This document shows positions 14,644 through 22,878 of a DNA stretch of 35,267 nt, in pieces. The stretch lies in assembly GCA_963652495.1 (NCBI GenBank), contig CAVJTU010000025.1, positions 1-35,267 on the forward strand, in the 5' to 3' direction. The DNA is from Anthropogastromicrobium sp963652495. Its GTDB lineage: Bacteria; Bacillota; Clostridia; Lachnospirales; Lachnospiraceae. The notes below the pieces were generated by a model. It saw nothing but the letters and a program-made list of their open reading frames with translations. It did no database searches and was not told the origin of the DNA. The translations under genes were made by a program, and so were the position numbers. Each line of letters starts with the position of its first letter. Position 1 is the stretch's first letter.

Positions 14644-16293
14644 ATGATTAGTGCAAATGGAGTAACATTACGTTTAGGCAAGAGAGCCCTTTTTGAGGAT
14701 GTAAACATTAAGTTTACAGAGGGAAACTGCTATGGAATCATCGGTGCCAACGGTGCCGGAAAGTCCACATTTTTAAAGATTTTGTCCGGACAGCTTGAGC
14801 CGACAAACGGTACTGTCACTATGACACCGGGACAGCGTCTTTCGGTACTCGAACAGGATCACTTCAAGTATGACGACTGTGTTGTACTTGACACTGTTAT
14901 GATGGGAAATGCCCGTCTCTTCGAGATCATGAAAGAAAAGGATGCCATCTACGCAAAAGAGGATTTCACCGACGAGGATGGTATACGCGCAAGTGAACTC
15001 GAAGCAGAGTTCGCACAGATGAACGGATGGGAAGCCGATTCCGATGCTGCATCTTTGTTAAACGGTCTTGGTATCGACACTGAGCTTCATTATAAGAAGA
15101 TGGGCGAGCTTGACGGCCCGGATAAGGTAAAGGTTCTTCTTGCAAGAGCGCTGTTTGGAAATCCGGATATCCTGTTAATGGATGAGCCGACTAACCACTT
15201 GGACTTGGCGGCAATCGACTGGTTGGAGGAATTTCTGATTAACTTTGAGAATACCGTTATCGTCGTTTCACATGACCGATATTTTTTAAATAAGGTATGT
15301 ACTCAGATCGCTGATATTGATTATGCAAAGATTCAGCTGTACTCTGGTAATTATGATTTCTGGTATGAGTCTTCCCAGCTTATGATTAAGCAGATGAAGG
15401 AAGCAAACCGCAAAAAGGAAGAGAAGATCAAGGAGTTACAGGAGTTCATCCAGCGTTTCTCCGCAAATGCATCTAAGAGTAAGCAGGCAACTTCCCGTAA
15501 GAGAGCACTTGAAAAAATCCAGCTTGACGAGATGCGTCCGTCTTCCAGAAAGTATCCTTACATCGACTTTCGACCAGAGCGTACCATCGGAAATGAGGTG
15601 CTGACGGTTGAAAATCTGTGCAAGACTATCGATGGTGTAAAGGTACTGGACAACATCAGTTTTACGCTACGTCACGACGATAAAGTTGCATTCGTTGGTT
15701 CCAATGAGTTGGCAAAGACAACATTGTTCCAGATCTTAATGGGCGAGATCGAGCCGGATTCCGGCAGCTTTAAGTGGGGCGTTACGACTTCTCAGGCATA
15801 CTTCCCGAAGGATAACACTGCAGAGTTTGACAGCGATCTTGTAATCTATGACTGGCTGCAGCAATATTCTCCTGTGAAGGATATCACCTATGTAAGAGGC
15901 TTCCTCGGACGTATGCTCTTCGCCGGAGATGACGGTGCGAAGAAGGTGCGTGTCCTGTCCGGAGGTGAGAAGGTTCGCTGTATGCTGTCCAAGATGATGA
16001 TTTCAGGTGCAAATGTTTTGGTATTCGATGAGCCGACCAACCATCTGGACATGGAGTCCATCACCGCACTCAACAACGGTATGATGAAGTTCCCTGGTGT
16101 TATTCTGTTCTCATCAAGAGACCATCAGATCGTTCAGACAACTGCTAACCGCATCATCGAACTGCTTCCGGGCGGATTCATCGACAAGATCACAACATAC
16201 GACGAGTATCTGGCAAGTGATGAGATGGCAATGAAGCGTCAGGTTTACACTGCAAATCTTGAGGACGATGTAGAGCCGGATGGAGAGGAATAA
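14644..16293 (+). CDS. ABC-F family ATPase, YbiT-like
   Basis: This 549-residue protein has two fused ABC ATPase domains and no membrane part, as in ribosome-associated ABC-F translation factors. Domain 1 has Walker A GANGAGKST and Walker B LLMDEPTNHLD. Its signature reads LDGPDKVKVLLA rather than LSGGQ, a variation common in this subgroup. The linker (about 240-310) is basic and helical as expected for the P-site tRNA-interaction motif. Domain 2 has VGSNELAKTTLF, signature LSGGEKVRC and VFDEPTNHLD. ATG 14644 (MISANGVTLRLGKRALF) fits the family; ATG 14632 and GTG 14617 lie in frame upstream. A translation-quality-control or antibiotic-resistance role is possible but cannot be told from sequence alone. 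Confidence 0.92.
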   Translation: MISANGVTLRLGKRALFEDVNIKFTEGNCYGIIGANGAGKSTFLKILSGQLEPTNGTVTMTPGQRLSVLEQDHFKYDDCVVLDTVMMGNARLFEIMKEKDAIYAKEDFTDEDGIRASELEAEFAQMNGWEADSDAASLLNGLGIDTELHYKKMGELDGPDKVKVLLARALFGNPDILLMDEPTNHLDLAAIDWLEEFLINFENTVIVVSHDRYFLNKVCTQIADIDYAKIQLYSGNYDFWYESSQLMIKQMKEANRKKEEKIKELQEFIQRFSANASKSKQATSRKRALEKIQLDEMRPSSRKYPYIDFRPERTIGNEVLTVENLCKTIDGVKVLDNISFTLRHDDKVAFVGSNELAKTTLFQILMGEIEPDSGSFKWGVTTSQAYFPKDNTAEFDSDLVIYDWLQQYSPVKDITYVRGFLGRMLFAGDDGAKKVRVLSGGEKVRCMLSKMMISGANVLVFDEPTNHLDMESITALNNGMMKFPGVILFSSRDHQIVQTTANRIIELLPGGFIDKITTYDEYLASDEMAMKRQVYTANLEDDVEPDGEE

Positions 16294-16325
16294 TTCTCTT
16301 CCACGAAAGAGGAAGGCGGTGGAGC

Positions 16326-17087
16326 ATGAGTGCATTTGCGCTAAAGATCATTGCAATGGTCACAATGTTTATCGATCATCTCTTTGCCTCCTGCATTACC
16401 CCATACGGTGTTGATGTGTGGGGTATTTCAAGGATTCCTGTGCCGGGAACAGGGATGACTCTTTACTGGCTGGGCAGAATGATCGGACGAATTGCGTTTC
16501 CAATCTTTTGTTTTCAGATCGTAGAGGGTGTGCGCTACACGAAAAACTGGAAACGTTATATGGGTCGTCTGGCATTGCTTGCCCTGATTTCAGAGATTCC
16601 ATTTGACTTGGCATTAAAGGGCTTTCAGATCGACAATTCTTCACAAAATGTATTTCTTACGCTTCTGTTTGGCATGATGATTGTAACATTTATGAAGGTA
16701 GTTGATCAGGACTGGAAGTATCTGGTGTGGCCTGTTCTTGTATTTGGCTACGGCTACATGGCAAAGGTTATCTTCCATACCGATTACGACTGGAGTGGTG
16801 TCGTGTGCATCGCTGTGATGGGTTTGATGAACGAGCCGTGGGAGAAGGTCTTTAGGCCATACACACCGGCAGTATCTCAGATGATTCATGTCGTATTCGC
16901 GGCACTTGGTATTTTTGTCCTCTACTATAAGAACAGCTTTGAAATCTACGGATTTTTTGCGCTGCTTCCGATTGCACTTTACAATGGAAGAAAAGGATAT
17001 TCAAGCAAAAAGATACAGTATGCGTTTTATTTGTTCTATCCAGTGCATTTACTTGTGCTGTTTGTGATCGCATATACATTTCGGTAG
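16326..17087 (+). CDS. TraX-family membrane protein
   Basis: This 253-residue integral membrane protein has about seven or eight hydrophobic segments. Family features are LKIIAMVTMFIDHLFA at the N-terminus, GRMIGRIAFPIFCFQIVEG, and YMGRLALLALISEIPFDLA. TraX of F plasmid N-acetylates pilin, but chromosomal Firmicute relatives of the acyltransferase-like fold have no proven function, so a membrane acyltransferase is only inferred. GGTGGAG precedes ATG 16326. It follows the ABC-F gene by 32 bp and may be cotranscribed with it. No conjugation genes are nearby, so the family name should not be taken as evidence of a conjugative element. Confidence 0.85.
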   Translation: MSAFALKIIAMVTMFIDHLFASCITPYGVDVWGISRIPVPGTGMTLYWLGRMIGRIAFPIFCFQIVEGVRYTKNWKRYMGRLALLALISEIPFDLALKGFQIDNSSQNVFLTLLFGMMIVTFMKVVDQDWKYLVWPVLVFGYGYMAKVIFHTDYDWSGVVCIAVMGLMNEPWEKVFRPYTPAVSQMIHVVFAALGIFVLYYKNSFEIYGFFALLPIALYNGRKGYSSKKIQYAFYLFYPVHLLVLFVIAYTFR

Positions 17088-17132
17088 AAAATTCGCGTCT
17101 CATAAAGTAGAAATATGCGAACTGTAATACAA

Positions 17133-17244
17133 AAATAAACGTAACTATTCAGAATCCCATTCGCCATATGGAATTGCCATGCTGTTTGAATGCGAGCATT
17201 CACAGCAAGCATTTTTGCATGGCTCTGGATAGCTGCAAATAAAC
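17133..17244 (-). mobile_element. MITE copy A with 8-bp target duplication
   Basis: A 96-bp element (17141-17236) is flanked by perfect direct repeats AAATAAAC (17133-17140 and 17237-17244). The left end is GTAACTATTCAGA. The right end read inward is GCAGCTATCCAGA, with three substitutions, so this end has decayed. A GCTGT...GAATGC/GCATTC...ACAGC hairpin fills the centre. It is the inverse-oriented, internally deleted relative of the copy at 30949-31108. GTAA-starting ends with 8-bp duplications match what I recall of the IS66 family, which could mobilise it in trans. The ribosome site of apt begins directly at its right flank. Confidence 0.85.
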
Positions 17245-17260
17245 AAAGGTGGAAAATTAA

Positions 17261-17785
17261 ATGAAAAAAATTGAAGATTATGTAATTAGTATTCCGGATT
17301 TTCCGGAGCCAGGTATCATTTTTCGCGATATCACGGGAATTTTACGTGATCCGGATGGACTGAAGCTGTCTGTTGACAAGCTTCAGGAGATGTTAGAGGG
17401 CATTGAATTTGATGCAGTGCTTGGATTGGAGTCAAGAGGTTTTATCTATGGTATGCCGGTTGCCTATAACCTGCATAAGGCATTTATCCCTGTGAGAAAG
17501 AAGGGAAAGCTGCCAAGAGAGACTGTTTCTATCAAGTATGATCTTGAGTATGGCGCAGCAGAGATTGAAATTCACAAAGAAGATCTGCGTCCGGGCATGA
17601 AGGTTGTCATCATTGATGATTTGATCGCAACAGGTGGAACAGTAGAGGCTGCCGTAAAACTGGCTGAACGTCTTGGTGCTGAGGTTGTAAAGATTGCATT
17701 CGTTATGGAGTTAGCCGGATTAAAGGGCAGAGACCGCTTAAAGGGCTACGATGTGGAGTCTGTAATCACATACGAAGGAAAATAA
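17261..17785 (+). CDS. apt: Adenine phosphoribosyltransferase
   Basis: This 174-residue enzyme of purine salvage makes AMP from adenine and PRPP in the cytoplasm. The type I phosphoribosyltransferase PRPP loop VVIIDDLIATGGT lies near 124-136. The N-terminal IPDFPEPGIIFRDIT and FDAVLGLESRGFIYG segments are characteristic of Apt, and the length is normal. The start ATG 17261 follows AAAGGTGG (17245-17252). That ribosome site begins directly after the target duplication of the miniature element, so the insertion lies in the leader or promoter region and may have changed expression. No separate promoter was recognised between the element and the gene. Confidence 0.95.
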   Translation: MKKIEDYVISIPDFPEPGIIFRDITGILRDPDGLKLSVDKLQEMLEGIEFDAVLGLESRGFIYGMPVAYNLHKAFIPVRKKGKLPRETVSIKYDLEYGAAEIEIHKEDLRPGMKVVIIDDLIATGGTVEAAVKLAERLGAEVVKIAFVMELAGLKGRDRLKGYDVESVITYEGK

Positions 17786-17820
17786 GGGAAAATAAAGGAA
17801 AAGAAAGCAAGGTGTAGAAT

Positions 17821-18273
17821 ATGCACAGGCAGGTAGATCTGGATATGATAGAGCTAATCGACAACCAATTGACTGTCGATGAATATCTGAAGCTGCGTGC
17901 ACTTGTCGGATGGAAAAAGCTTTCACGTGAGCAGGCACAGAAGGCACTCGATAATAGCCTTTTAGTAGTTGGCGCGTATCTGGCAGGGCAGCCGATTGGC
18001 ATGGGACGCCTGGTGGGGGATGGCGCAGTGATCTGTTATGTGCAGGATCTTGTCATTCCACCGCAGGCGCAGGGCTACGGAGTCGGCTCGCTTGTCTTGT
18101 CAAGGCTTGGACGCTACGTCGAGAGTCTTCGTCTTCCGGGGACTGAGATGATGTTTGATTTGATGTGTGCGAAAGGGCGGGAACGCTTCTATGAGGCGCA
18201 CGGCTTCCTCGCGCGCCCGACAGAAAAGTTGGGACCGGGAATGATCCAATACCTGAACGACAACAGAGAATAA
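17821..18273 (+). CDS. GNAT family N-acetyltransferase
   Basis: This 150-residue protein has the Gcn5-related acetyltransferase fold. The acetyl-CoA pyrophosphate loop is AQGYGVG after the beta-4 strand YVQDLVIPP, and the C-terminal RFYEAHGFLARP is the usual GNAT beta-5/alpha-4 segment. The substrate is unknown. The start ATG 17821 has AAGGTG upstream, and an internal ATG at 17845 is an alternative. It lies 35 bp after apt, likely in the same transcript, and a strong terminator follows. Confidence 0.88.
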   Translation: MHRQVDLDMIELIDNQLTVDEYLKLRALVGWKKLSREQAQKALDNSLLVVGAYLAGQPIGMGRLVGDGAVICYVQDLVIPPQAQGYGVGSLVLSRLGRYVESLRLPGTEMMFDLMCAKGRERFYEAHGFLARPTEKLGPGMIQYLNDNRE

Positions 18274-18323
18274 AAGTCAGAGGAGCTGCAGCCGAGCAGC
18301 TTTGCAATCGATCCAATCGGTGC

Positions 18324-18373
18324 ATCCGCATACAAAAGACAGTTGACTGCCTTTTGTATGCGGATCTTTTTTT
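18324..18373 (+). terminator. Strong terminator after the apt-GNAT unit
   Basis: A 15-bp perfect stem pairs 18324-18338 with 18351-18365, with a small inner CAGT/ACTG pairing, and is followed by CTTTTTTT. It separates the plus-strand block from the convergent minus-strand gene. Confidence 0.9.
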
Positions 18374-18420
18374 GCAATTCTTAAAGCATTTTCCACCGAC
18401 AATGCTTTTTGTCGGGATTG

Positions 18421-19686
18421 TCAGTTTAATTCTCCAATTCTCGTGATGCCCACATAGATATAACTGATCTTGTACCAGGTGGCAAAGTCTACTACACCTG
18501 TCTGCGGAAGACCAAAAATATCCTGAAAGGCACGAACTGCCTCGGCAGTCGCCTCATCGTAGTAGCCTGTCGGCGTGATCGTAGGGATTGCTGTGTAGAC
18601 CTTTGAGATTTCAAGTAATTGCTCCTGCATTTGCTGCACCTTTGAGCCAGAACTGCCCACTGTCAGATCATAGCGCGGCCACGATGCCGGGATGCCTGCG
18701 ATCTGTTCCGCTGTGTTGATGTAGATATCATCGCCATAATAATAACGAAGAATCTCGATCGGAGAGTAGCCCTGTTCACCAAGCGAAGCCGAACCCCACT
18801 GGCTCATCCAGTTCGGACAGGAAACGCGCTTTCCATCGCAATATTGCGTTAAAATTGGCTGGCGCACATCCGGACGCGACAGATATTGATCAAAGATCTC
18901 ATCCACGACAAGTGAGATCGACTCGTAAATATTGCGCCCGTAAATCCATTTGTGGTCATATGCTGTCGAGGATGTGATCGTAAAATCATATCCCTGATTG
19001 CGGTACCATTCCGTGTATACGCGGTTGAGCGTGAAGGACATGATCGCAAGGATATTGGCTACAAGCGAACTTTCCGGCCAGGTGGCATAGATCTCACTCG
19101 AGGCTACATTTTTGATGTAATCACGGTAAGGTACATAGTAATCCGGTGCAGTGCGGTTTGACGGTGCGCCGTCATGGACGATGATCGTTTCCGGAACCAC
19201 GACACGGCTTAAGACGACCTCGCCTGATTCGCGCACCGGCTTGACCTCGGCTTCGGGATTTTTCGGGGGATACGTTTCATAGAGTGTGTGCTCCGGAATA
19301 TCGACTGAAATCCGGGCACCTGAGTCGATTGGGCGAAGACGTGCCGTCTGCAAGGAAAGCTGCTTTGGAAGAATCTCCGTGCCGCGAATTGTCAGCGGCT
19401 CATAGCCCGGCGCGCGGATAGTCAATACAAGAGAAGCATAGGGACGCGGCTCATTTGGCTGTAAGCTGTAATCAAGCGGCGGTGTGGCAACGCTCAGATC
19501 CTGTGTCTGGCCAGAGGCATTCGTGGAAAGTTCCTCTAAGATCGTGTCCGGGTTTGATTCATCGGAAATCGAGACCGTTGCACCGCTGATCGGATAGTTA
19601 TTTTGTGAAGAGAGAACGGTCGTCTGGAGAAGACCTGTATCGGGCGTATCGGGAGAAGTCGTGCGAAGAAGACTCATAAAATCCAA
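18421..19686 (-). CDS. SpoIID-like protein with peptidoglycan-binding domain
   Basis: This 421-residue protein has three parts. Residues 15-125 look like a carboxypeptidase-regulatory or Ig-like domain (PISGATVSISDE, LVLTIRAPGYEPLTIRG). Residues 185-285 resemble the SpoIID/amidase-enhancer region (IKNVASSEIYATWPESSLVANILAIMSFTLNR). Residues 345-415 form a peptidoglycan-binding type 1 domain (VGSSGSKVQQMQEQL, TGYYDEATAEAVRAFQ). No signal peptide is visible, which is unusual for a wall-acting protein, though known for some spore-coat or mother-cell proteins. A role in cortex or wall remodelling is inferred. AAAGGA lies seven bases before ATG 19686, with an alternative ATG three codons inside. 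Confidence 0.7.
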   Translation of the reverse strand: MDFMSLLRTTSPDTPDTGLLQTTVLSSQNNYPISGATVSISDESNPDTILEELSTNASGQTQDLSVATPPLDYSLQPNEPRPYASLVLTIRAPGYEPLTIRGTEILPKQLSLQTARLRPIDSGARISVDIPEHTLYETYPPKNPEAEVKPVRESGEVVLSRVVVPETIIVHDGAPSNRTAPDYYVPYRDYIKNVASSEIYATWPESSLVANILAIMSFTLNRVYTEWYRNQGYDFTITSSTAYDHKWIYGRNIYESISLVVDEIFDQYLSRPDVRQPILTQYCDGKRVSCPNWMSQWGSASLGEQGYSPIEILRYYYGDDIYINTAEQIAGIPASWPRYDLTVGSSGSKVQQMQEQLLEISKVYTAIPTITPTGYYDEATAEAVRAFQDIFGLPQTGVVDFATWYKISYIYVGITRIGELN

Positions 19687-19824
19687 AATCCTTTCACATC
19701 AGCGTAAATCTTTACTAGTATATGCACAGACTGTAAAACTGATTCTGTTCAACATATTTGGTTCAACTGACTTCGTTAAAGATTCTGTGAATTGCCAGCC
19801 ATAGAACAAGTTATGCCAATTGAA

Positions 19825-19863
19825 AAAGCCACGGGGCATATCACATCCCCATGGCTTTCTTTT
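19825..19863. terminator. Bidirectional terminator
   Basis: Arms AAGCCACGGGG and CCCCATGGCTT (about 19827-19837 with 19847-19857) form a stem with one mismatch. A T run follows on the plus strand, and an A run precedes it (T on the minus strand). Lying directly after the lactonase stop, it serves mainly the minus-strand gene. Confidence 0.8.
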
Positions 19864-19865
19864 TT

Positions 19866-20921
19866 TTATTCTTCAATCGGAACAATCTTACAGCAGTTTG
19901 GTGTATCAATCTTAAGCGGACGACCATTCATAACAAGCAGACCCTTCTCATAATCAACTGTAAAGAATGTGATGGAGTTAGAGTTCTTGTTGATGCTGGC
20001 AACATGCTTATTGTCAGGGAATACGGAGATGTGCTTTGGGAAGTCGCCGCTGATTGGCAATACGCACTTCATATAAAGCAGGCCATTTTCCGGATCACGT
20101 TCATATAAAGCAAAGCTGTTGTCACCGGCATTCGAGCAGAACAGATACTTGTCATCATTTGTAAATTGCATCGCACAGGCAGCAGACTGCTCATCATATT
20201 TCTTTGGCAGAGTGGATACAAGCTGCTTGAACTGAAATTCCGGCTCATTTGCGTGATGAACATAATTATATACAGTTACATAATTTTTCAGTTCGGAGAT
20301 CATGTACATGTGTTGGTCATCCTTAGAAAAAAGCATACGAAGAGGAGCAGAGTTTAACTCGCAGTGAATGATATCAGCCAATGTGATATGACCATTTGAG
20401 TGGTCAAAGCGATAAGCCTTGATATTGTCCAGACCGGAATCGACCATGCACAAAAACTCTTCATCCGGTGTAAACTGAACACATGTTACGTGTGGGCGGA
20501 AATTACGCTCGCCGATGGTACCCATGCCATGGTCAAAGATTTCAGAAGCAATGCTGCCGACAGAACCATCCTCATTTATATGAAGGACAGTCATCTTGCC
20601 GTCATGATAACCGGCTGTGATCAGATACTTGCCGGCCTTATCTACAGTTAAATAACAGGTACGCATACCGCGGATGGAAGCAGTATTTAAATATTCCAGA
20701 TCGCCGTCCGGCAGAATCTTGAATGCGGCAACACCCTCATCTACAACAGAATACAGATATTTGTTGTTGCGTGAAGCAACAAGGTAGGAAGAATTGTTTA
20801 CAGAAACTTCCTTTCGTTTGGTAAAGATGCCCTTCTCTACATCTACATCCAGGATGCTGATGCCTTTGCTGGAACCATAATAGGTGTAAGAGCCTACGTA
20901 TGCAACATATTTTTGTGCCAT
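19866..20921 (-). CDS. Lactonase-family beta-propeller protein
   Basis: This 351-residue protein is of the YbhE/COG2706 lactonase type, a seven-bladed propeller whose best-known member hydrolyses 6-phosphogluconolactone. Repeated blade patterns appear, such as SYLVASRNNKYLYSV, CYLTVDKAGKYLITAGYHDG, HVTCVQFTPDEEFLCMVDSG and PLRMLFSKDDQHMYMISE. The GERNFRPHVTCVQF segment matches the region of the family active site (R and H). Substrate cannot be assigned: no pentose-phosphate genes adjoin. The start ATG 20921 has GAGGAGGT upstream at an ideal distance, and a sigma-A promoter lies at 21037-21065. Confidence 0.85.
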   Translation of the reverse strand: MAQKYVAYVGSYTYYGSSKGISILDVDVEKGIFTKRKEVSVNNSSYLVASRNNKYLYSVVDEGVAAFKILPDGDLEYLNTASIRGMRTCYLTVDKAGKYLITAGYHDGKMTVLHINEDGSVGSIASEIFDHGMGTIGERNFRPHVTCVQFTPDEEFLCMVDSGLDNIKAYRFDHSNGHITLADIIHCELNSAPLRMLFSKDDQHMYMISELKNYVTVYNYVHHANEPEFQFKQLVSTLPKKYDEQSAACAMQFTNDDKYLFCSNAGDNSFALYERDPENGLLYMKCVLPISGDFPKHISVFPDNKHVASINKNSNSITFFTVDYEKGLLVMNGRPLKIDTPNCCKIVPIEE

Positions 20922-21036
20922 AAAAGTAAACCTCCTCTATTGAAATGCCGCTGCATCTGCCTGTTTTTCATACAAAACGGCTGCAGACAGATCCACTCAA
21001 AATCATTTGGTAGCCCTCATGAAACTGCCGTAAATA

Positions 21037-21065
21037 AGCATAGCACATTTTAGTAAAATATTCAA
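21037..21065 (-). promoter_or_regulatory. Promoter of the lactonase gene
   Basis: On the minus strand TTGAAT (21065-21060), a 17-bp spacer and TATGCT (21042-21037) precede the lactonase gene. The leader is about 110 bases. Confidence 0.6.
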
Positions 21066-21075
21066 ATAAAATTAC

Positions 21076-21103
21076 TTGACAAGGCAAAAAAAATAGGTAT
21101 AAT
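21076..21103 (+). promoter_or_regulatory. Promoter of the XRE-pot operon
   Basis: A consensus TTGACA (21076-21081), a 16-bp spacer and TATAAT (21098-21103) precede the regulator gene. The operator-like repeats lie immediately downstream, in the place where a repressor would block it. Confidence 0.85.
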
Positions 21104-21115
21104 TGTTCAGTGTGA

Positions 21116-21166
21116 GTTTAGCAAAACTAAACCGAATGTTTAATAATAGGTTTGCCAAAACTATAC
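21116..21166 (+). promoter_or_regulatory. Operator-like direct repeats
   Basis: GTTTAGCAAAACTAAAC (21116-21132), itself a dyad with GTTTAG/CTAAAC arms, and GTTTGCCAAAACTATAC (21150-21166) are repeats 34 bp apart, just downstream of the -10 box. They are probable sites for the XRE-cupin regulator encoded next (autoregulation; inferred). The core TTTAGCAAAACT recurs inverted at 33098-33109 before the second oligopeptide-binding gene. Confidence 0.55.
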
Positions 21167-21233
21167 GAAACTTTTTGTTTACATTTACTTCGCTTTTACA
21201 AAAAACGGGTACAGACGAATTTGGGAGGCAATT

Positions 21234-21767
21234 GTGGAAATCGGACAGAGGATAAAGCAGCTGAGAGTGATGAAGGGGCTGACTCAGGAAGAGCTTGCAG
21301 ACCGTGCAGAGCTGTCAAAGGGCTTTATATCACAGGTAGAGAGGGATTTGACCTCTCCGTCAATTGCAACATTGATGGACATTTTGCAATGTCTGGGCGT
21401 TTCTGTCAGTGAGTTTTTTACAGAAGAGCCGGATGAGCAGATTGTCTTTGCAAAGGAAGATTATTTTGAGAAGAAGGATGAGGAGAACAAAAACACCATC
21501 GAGTGGATTGTTCCGAATGCGCAAAAAAACCGGATGGAGCCCATTCTTCTGAAGTTGGAGCCTGGAGGAACGACCGATCCAGACAGCCCGCACGAGGGTG
21601 AGGAGTTTGGATATGTGTTAAGCGGCTCTGTGAGTGTCCATCTGGGAAATAAGGTTTACCGGGCAAAGAAGGGCGAGACCTTTTATTATGTGTCCGGCAA
21701 GCAGCATTATTTAACATCAAAGACAGGAGCGACGGTGCTGTGGATCAGCTCACCGCCGACGTTCTGA
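21234..21767 (+). CDS. XRE-family regulator with cupin domain
   Basis: This 177-residue regulator combines an N-terminal helix-turn-helix (IGQRIKQLRVMKGLTQEEL ... GFISQVERDLTSPSIATL, residues 3-62) with a C-terminal cupin barrel (EPGGTTDPDSPHEGEEFGYVLSGSV, GETFYYVSGKQHYL). This is the architecture of PuuR-like regulators, which often control polyamine genes and sense a small ligand in the cupin. It is first in the potABCD operon, 37 bp before potA, so polyamine control is inferred. The start is GTG 21234 with GGGAGG at 21223-21228. Confidence 0.9.
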   Translation: MEIGQRIKQLRVMKGLTQEELADRAELSKGFISQVERDLTSPSIATLMDILQCLGVSVSEFFTEEPDEQIVFAKEDYFEKKDEENKNTIEWIVPNAQKNRMEPILLKLEPGGTTDPDSPHEGEEFGYVLSGSVSVHLGNKVYRAKKGETFYYVSGKQHYLTSKTGATVLWISSPPTF

Positions 21768-21804
21768 TCATACGAAAAAAGTGTGAAAGGCATAGGGTTG
21801 TACA

Positions 21805-22878
21805 ATGAGAGAATCACTGGTTGAGTTGAAGAGTATCACAAAAAGCTACGATGGGCAGGTGATACTGGATGATCTGAATTTGGAGATCTACGAGAACTCC
21901 TTCGTGACGCTGCTTGGACCAAGCGGCTGCGGAAAGACCACAACGCTTCGTATCATCGGAGGCTTCGAGACGCCGGATAAGGGAAAGGTTATTTTTGACG
22001 GACAGGACATTACTGCACTTCCGCCGCACAAGAGAGCATTAAATACTGTATTCCAGAAATATGCGCTCTTTCCGAATATGACAATAGAGGAGAATATTGC
22101 ATTTGGTCTTAAGATTAAGAAAAAGTCAAAGCAATATATTAAAGATAAGATCGAGTATGCATTAAAGCTGGTCAATTTAAAAGGCTACGAGAAGCGTATG
22201 CCGGATTCTCTTTCCGGAGGACAGCAGCAGCGTATCGCAATTGCCCGTGCCATCGTAAACGAACCGAAGGTGCTTTTACTCGATGAGCCGCTCGGTGCGC
22301 TGGATTTAAAGCTTCGTCAGGATATGCAATATGAGCTGATTCGCATGAAAAAGGAATTAGGCATCACCTTTATCTATGTCACACATGATCAGGAAGAGGC
22401 ACTTACGATGTCCGATCACATCATCGTAATGAATCAGGGTTACATTCAGCAGCAGGGTTCCCCGGAGAAGATCTACAACGAGCCGGAGAATGCATTTGTT
22501 GCCGACTTTATCGGAGACAGCAATATCATCAGTGCAACCTTTATTCAGGATGAGCTTGTTGAGATTCTTGGCAGCCGTTTTGCCTGTGTCGATAAAGGCT
22601 TTGGAAAGAATAAGCCGGTCGATGTTGTCATTCGTCCGGAGGATGTGGATCTGCTGCCGGAGGGACAGGGCAGCTTAGACGGCGTTGTCACGCATATGAT
22701 TTTCAAGGGCGTTCACTACGAGATGGAGGTCATGGCAGGAGGCTTTGAGTGGCTTGTACACAGCACGGATATGTTCTCTGTCGGAACAAAGGTAAGCATC
22801 CATGTCGATCCATTTGACATTCAGATCATGAACAAGCCAGAATCCGAGGATGAGGAGGCGATGGGCGTCCATGAATAA
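21805..22878 (+). CDS. potA: Spermidine/putrescine ABC transporter ATPase PotA
   Basis: This 357-residue ATP-binding subunit of the polyamine importer acts on the cytoplasmic face of the membrane. Walker A GPSGCGKTT is at 38-46, the signature is LSGGQQQR, Walker B is VLLLDEPLGALD and the switch is YVTHDQEEA. The C-terminal third is a TOBE-type regulatory domain (VVIRPEDVDLLPEGQG). The CUT/POT-type ATPase pattern and the following permease and binding-protein genes identify the polyamine system. Its stop overlaps the start of potB by eight bases. Confidence 0.95.
   Translation: MRESLVELKSITKSYDGQVILDDLNLEIYENSFVTLLGPSGCGKTTTLRIIGGFETPDKGKVIFDGQDITALPPHKRALNTVFQKYALFPNMTIEENIAFGLKIKKKSKQYIKDKIEYALKLVNLKGYEKRMPDSLSGGQQQRIAIARAIVNEPKVLLLDEPLGALDLKLRQDMQYELIRMKKELGITFIYVTHDQEEALTMSDHIIVMNQGYIQQQGSPEKIYNEPENAFVADFIGDSNIISATFIQDELVEILGSRFACVDKGFGKNKPVDVVIRPEDVDLLPEGQGSLDGVVTHMIFKGVHYEMEVMAGGFEWLVHSTDMFSVGTKVSIHVDPFDIQIMNKPESEDEEAMGVHE

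Larger units (their letters stand above)
20922..21233. other. Divergent regulatory region, lactonase and XRE-pot
   Basis: This 312-bp gap holds two outward promoters and operator-like repeats, annotated separately. Near 20950-20995 a GTTTT/AAAAC hairpin lies in the lactonase leader. No further gene is visible. Confidence 0.6.

Noticed and set aside
14644..16293. Altered first signature (LDGPD) in the ABC-F protein as a sign of inactivation
   Set aside because: Variation of this signature is usual in the YbiT-like subgroup, and Walker A, Walker B and the second domain are intact.
16326..17087. TraX-family gene as evidence of a conjugative element
   Set aside because: Chromosomal TraX-family proteins are common in Firmicutes and no relaxase, coupling or type IV secretion genes are present.
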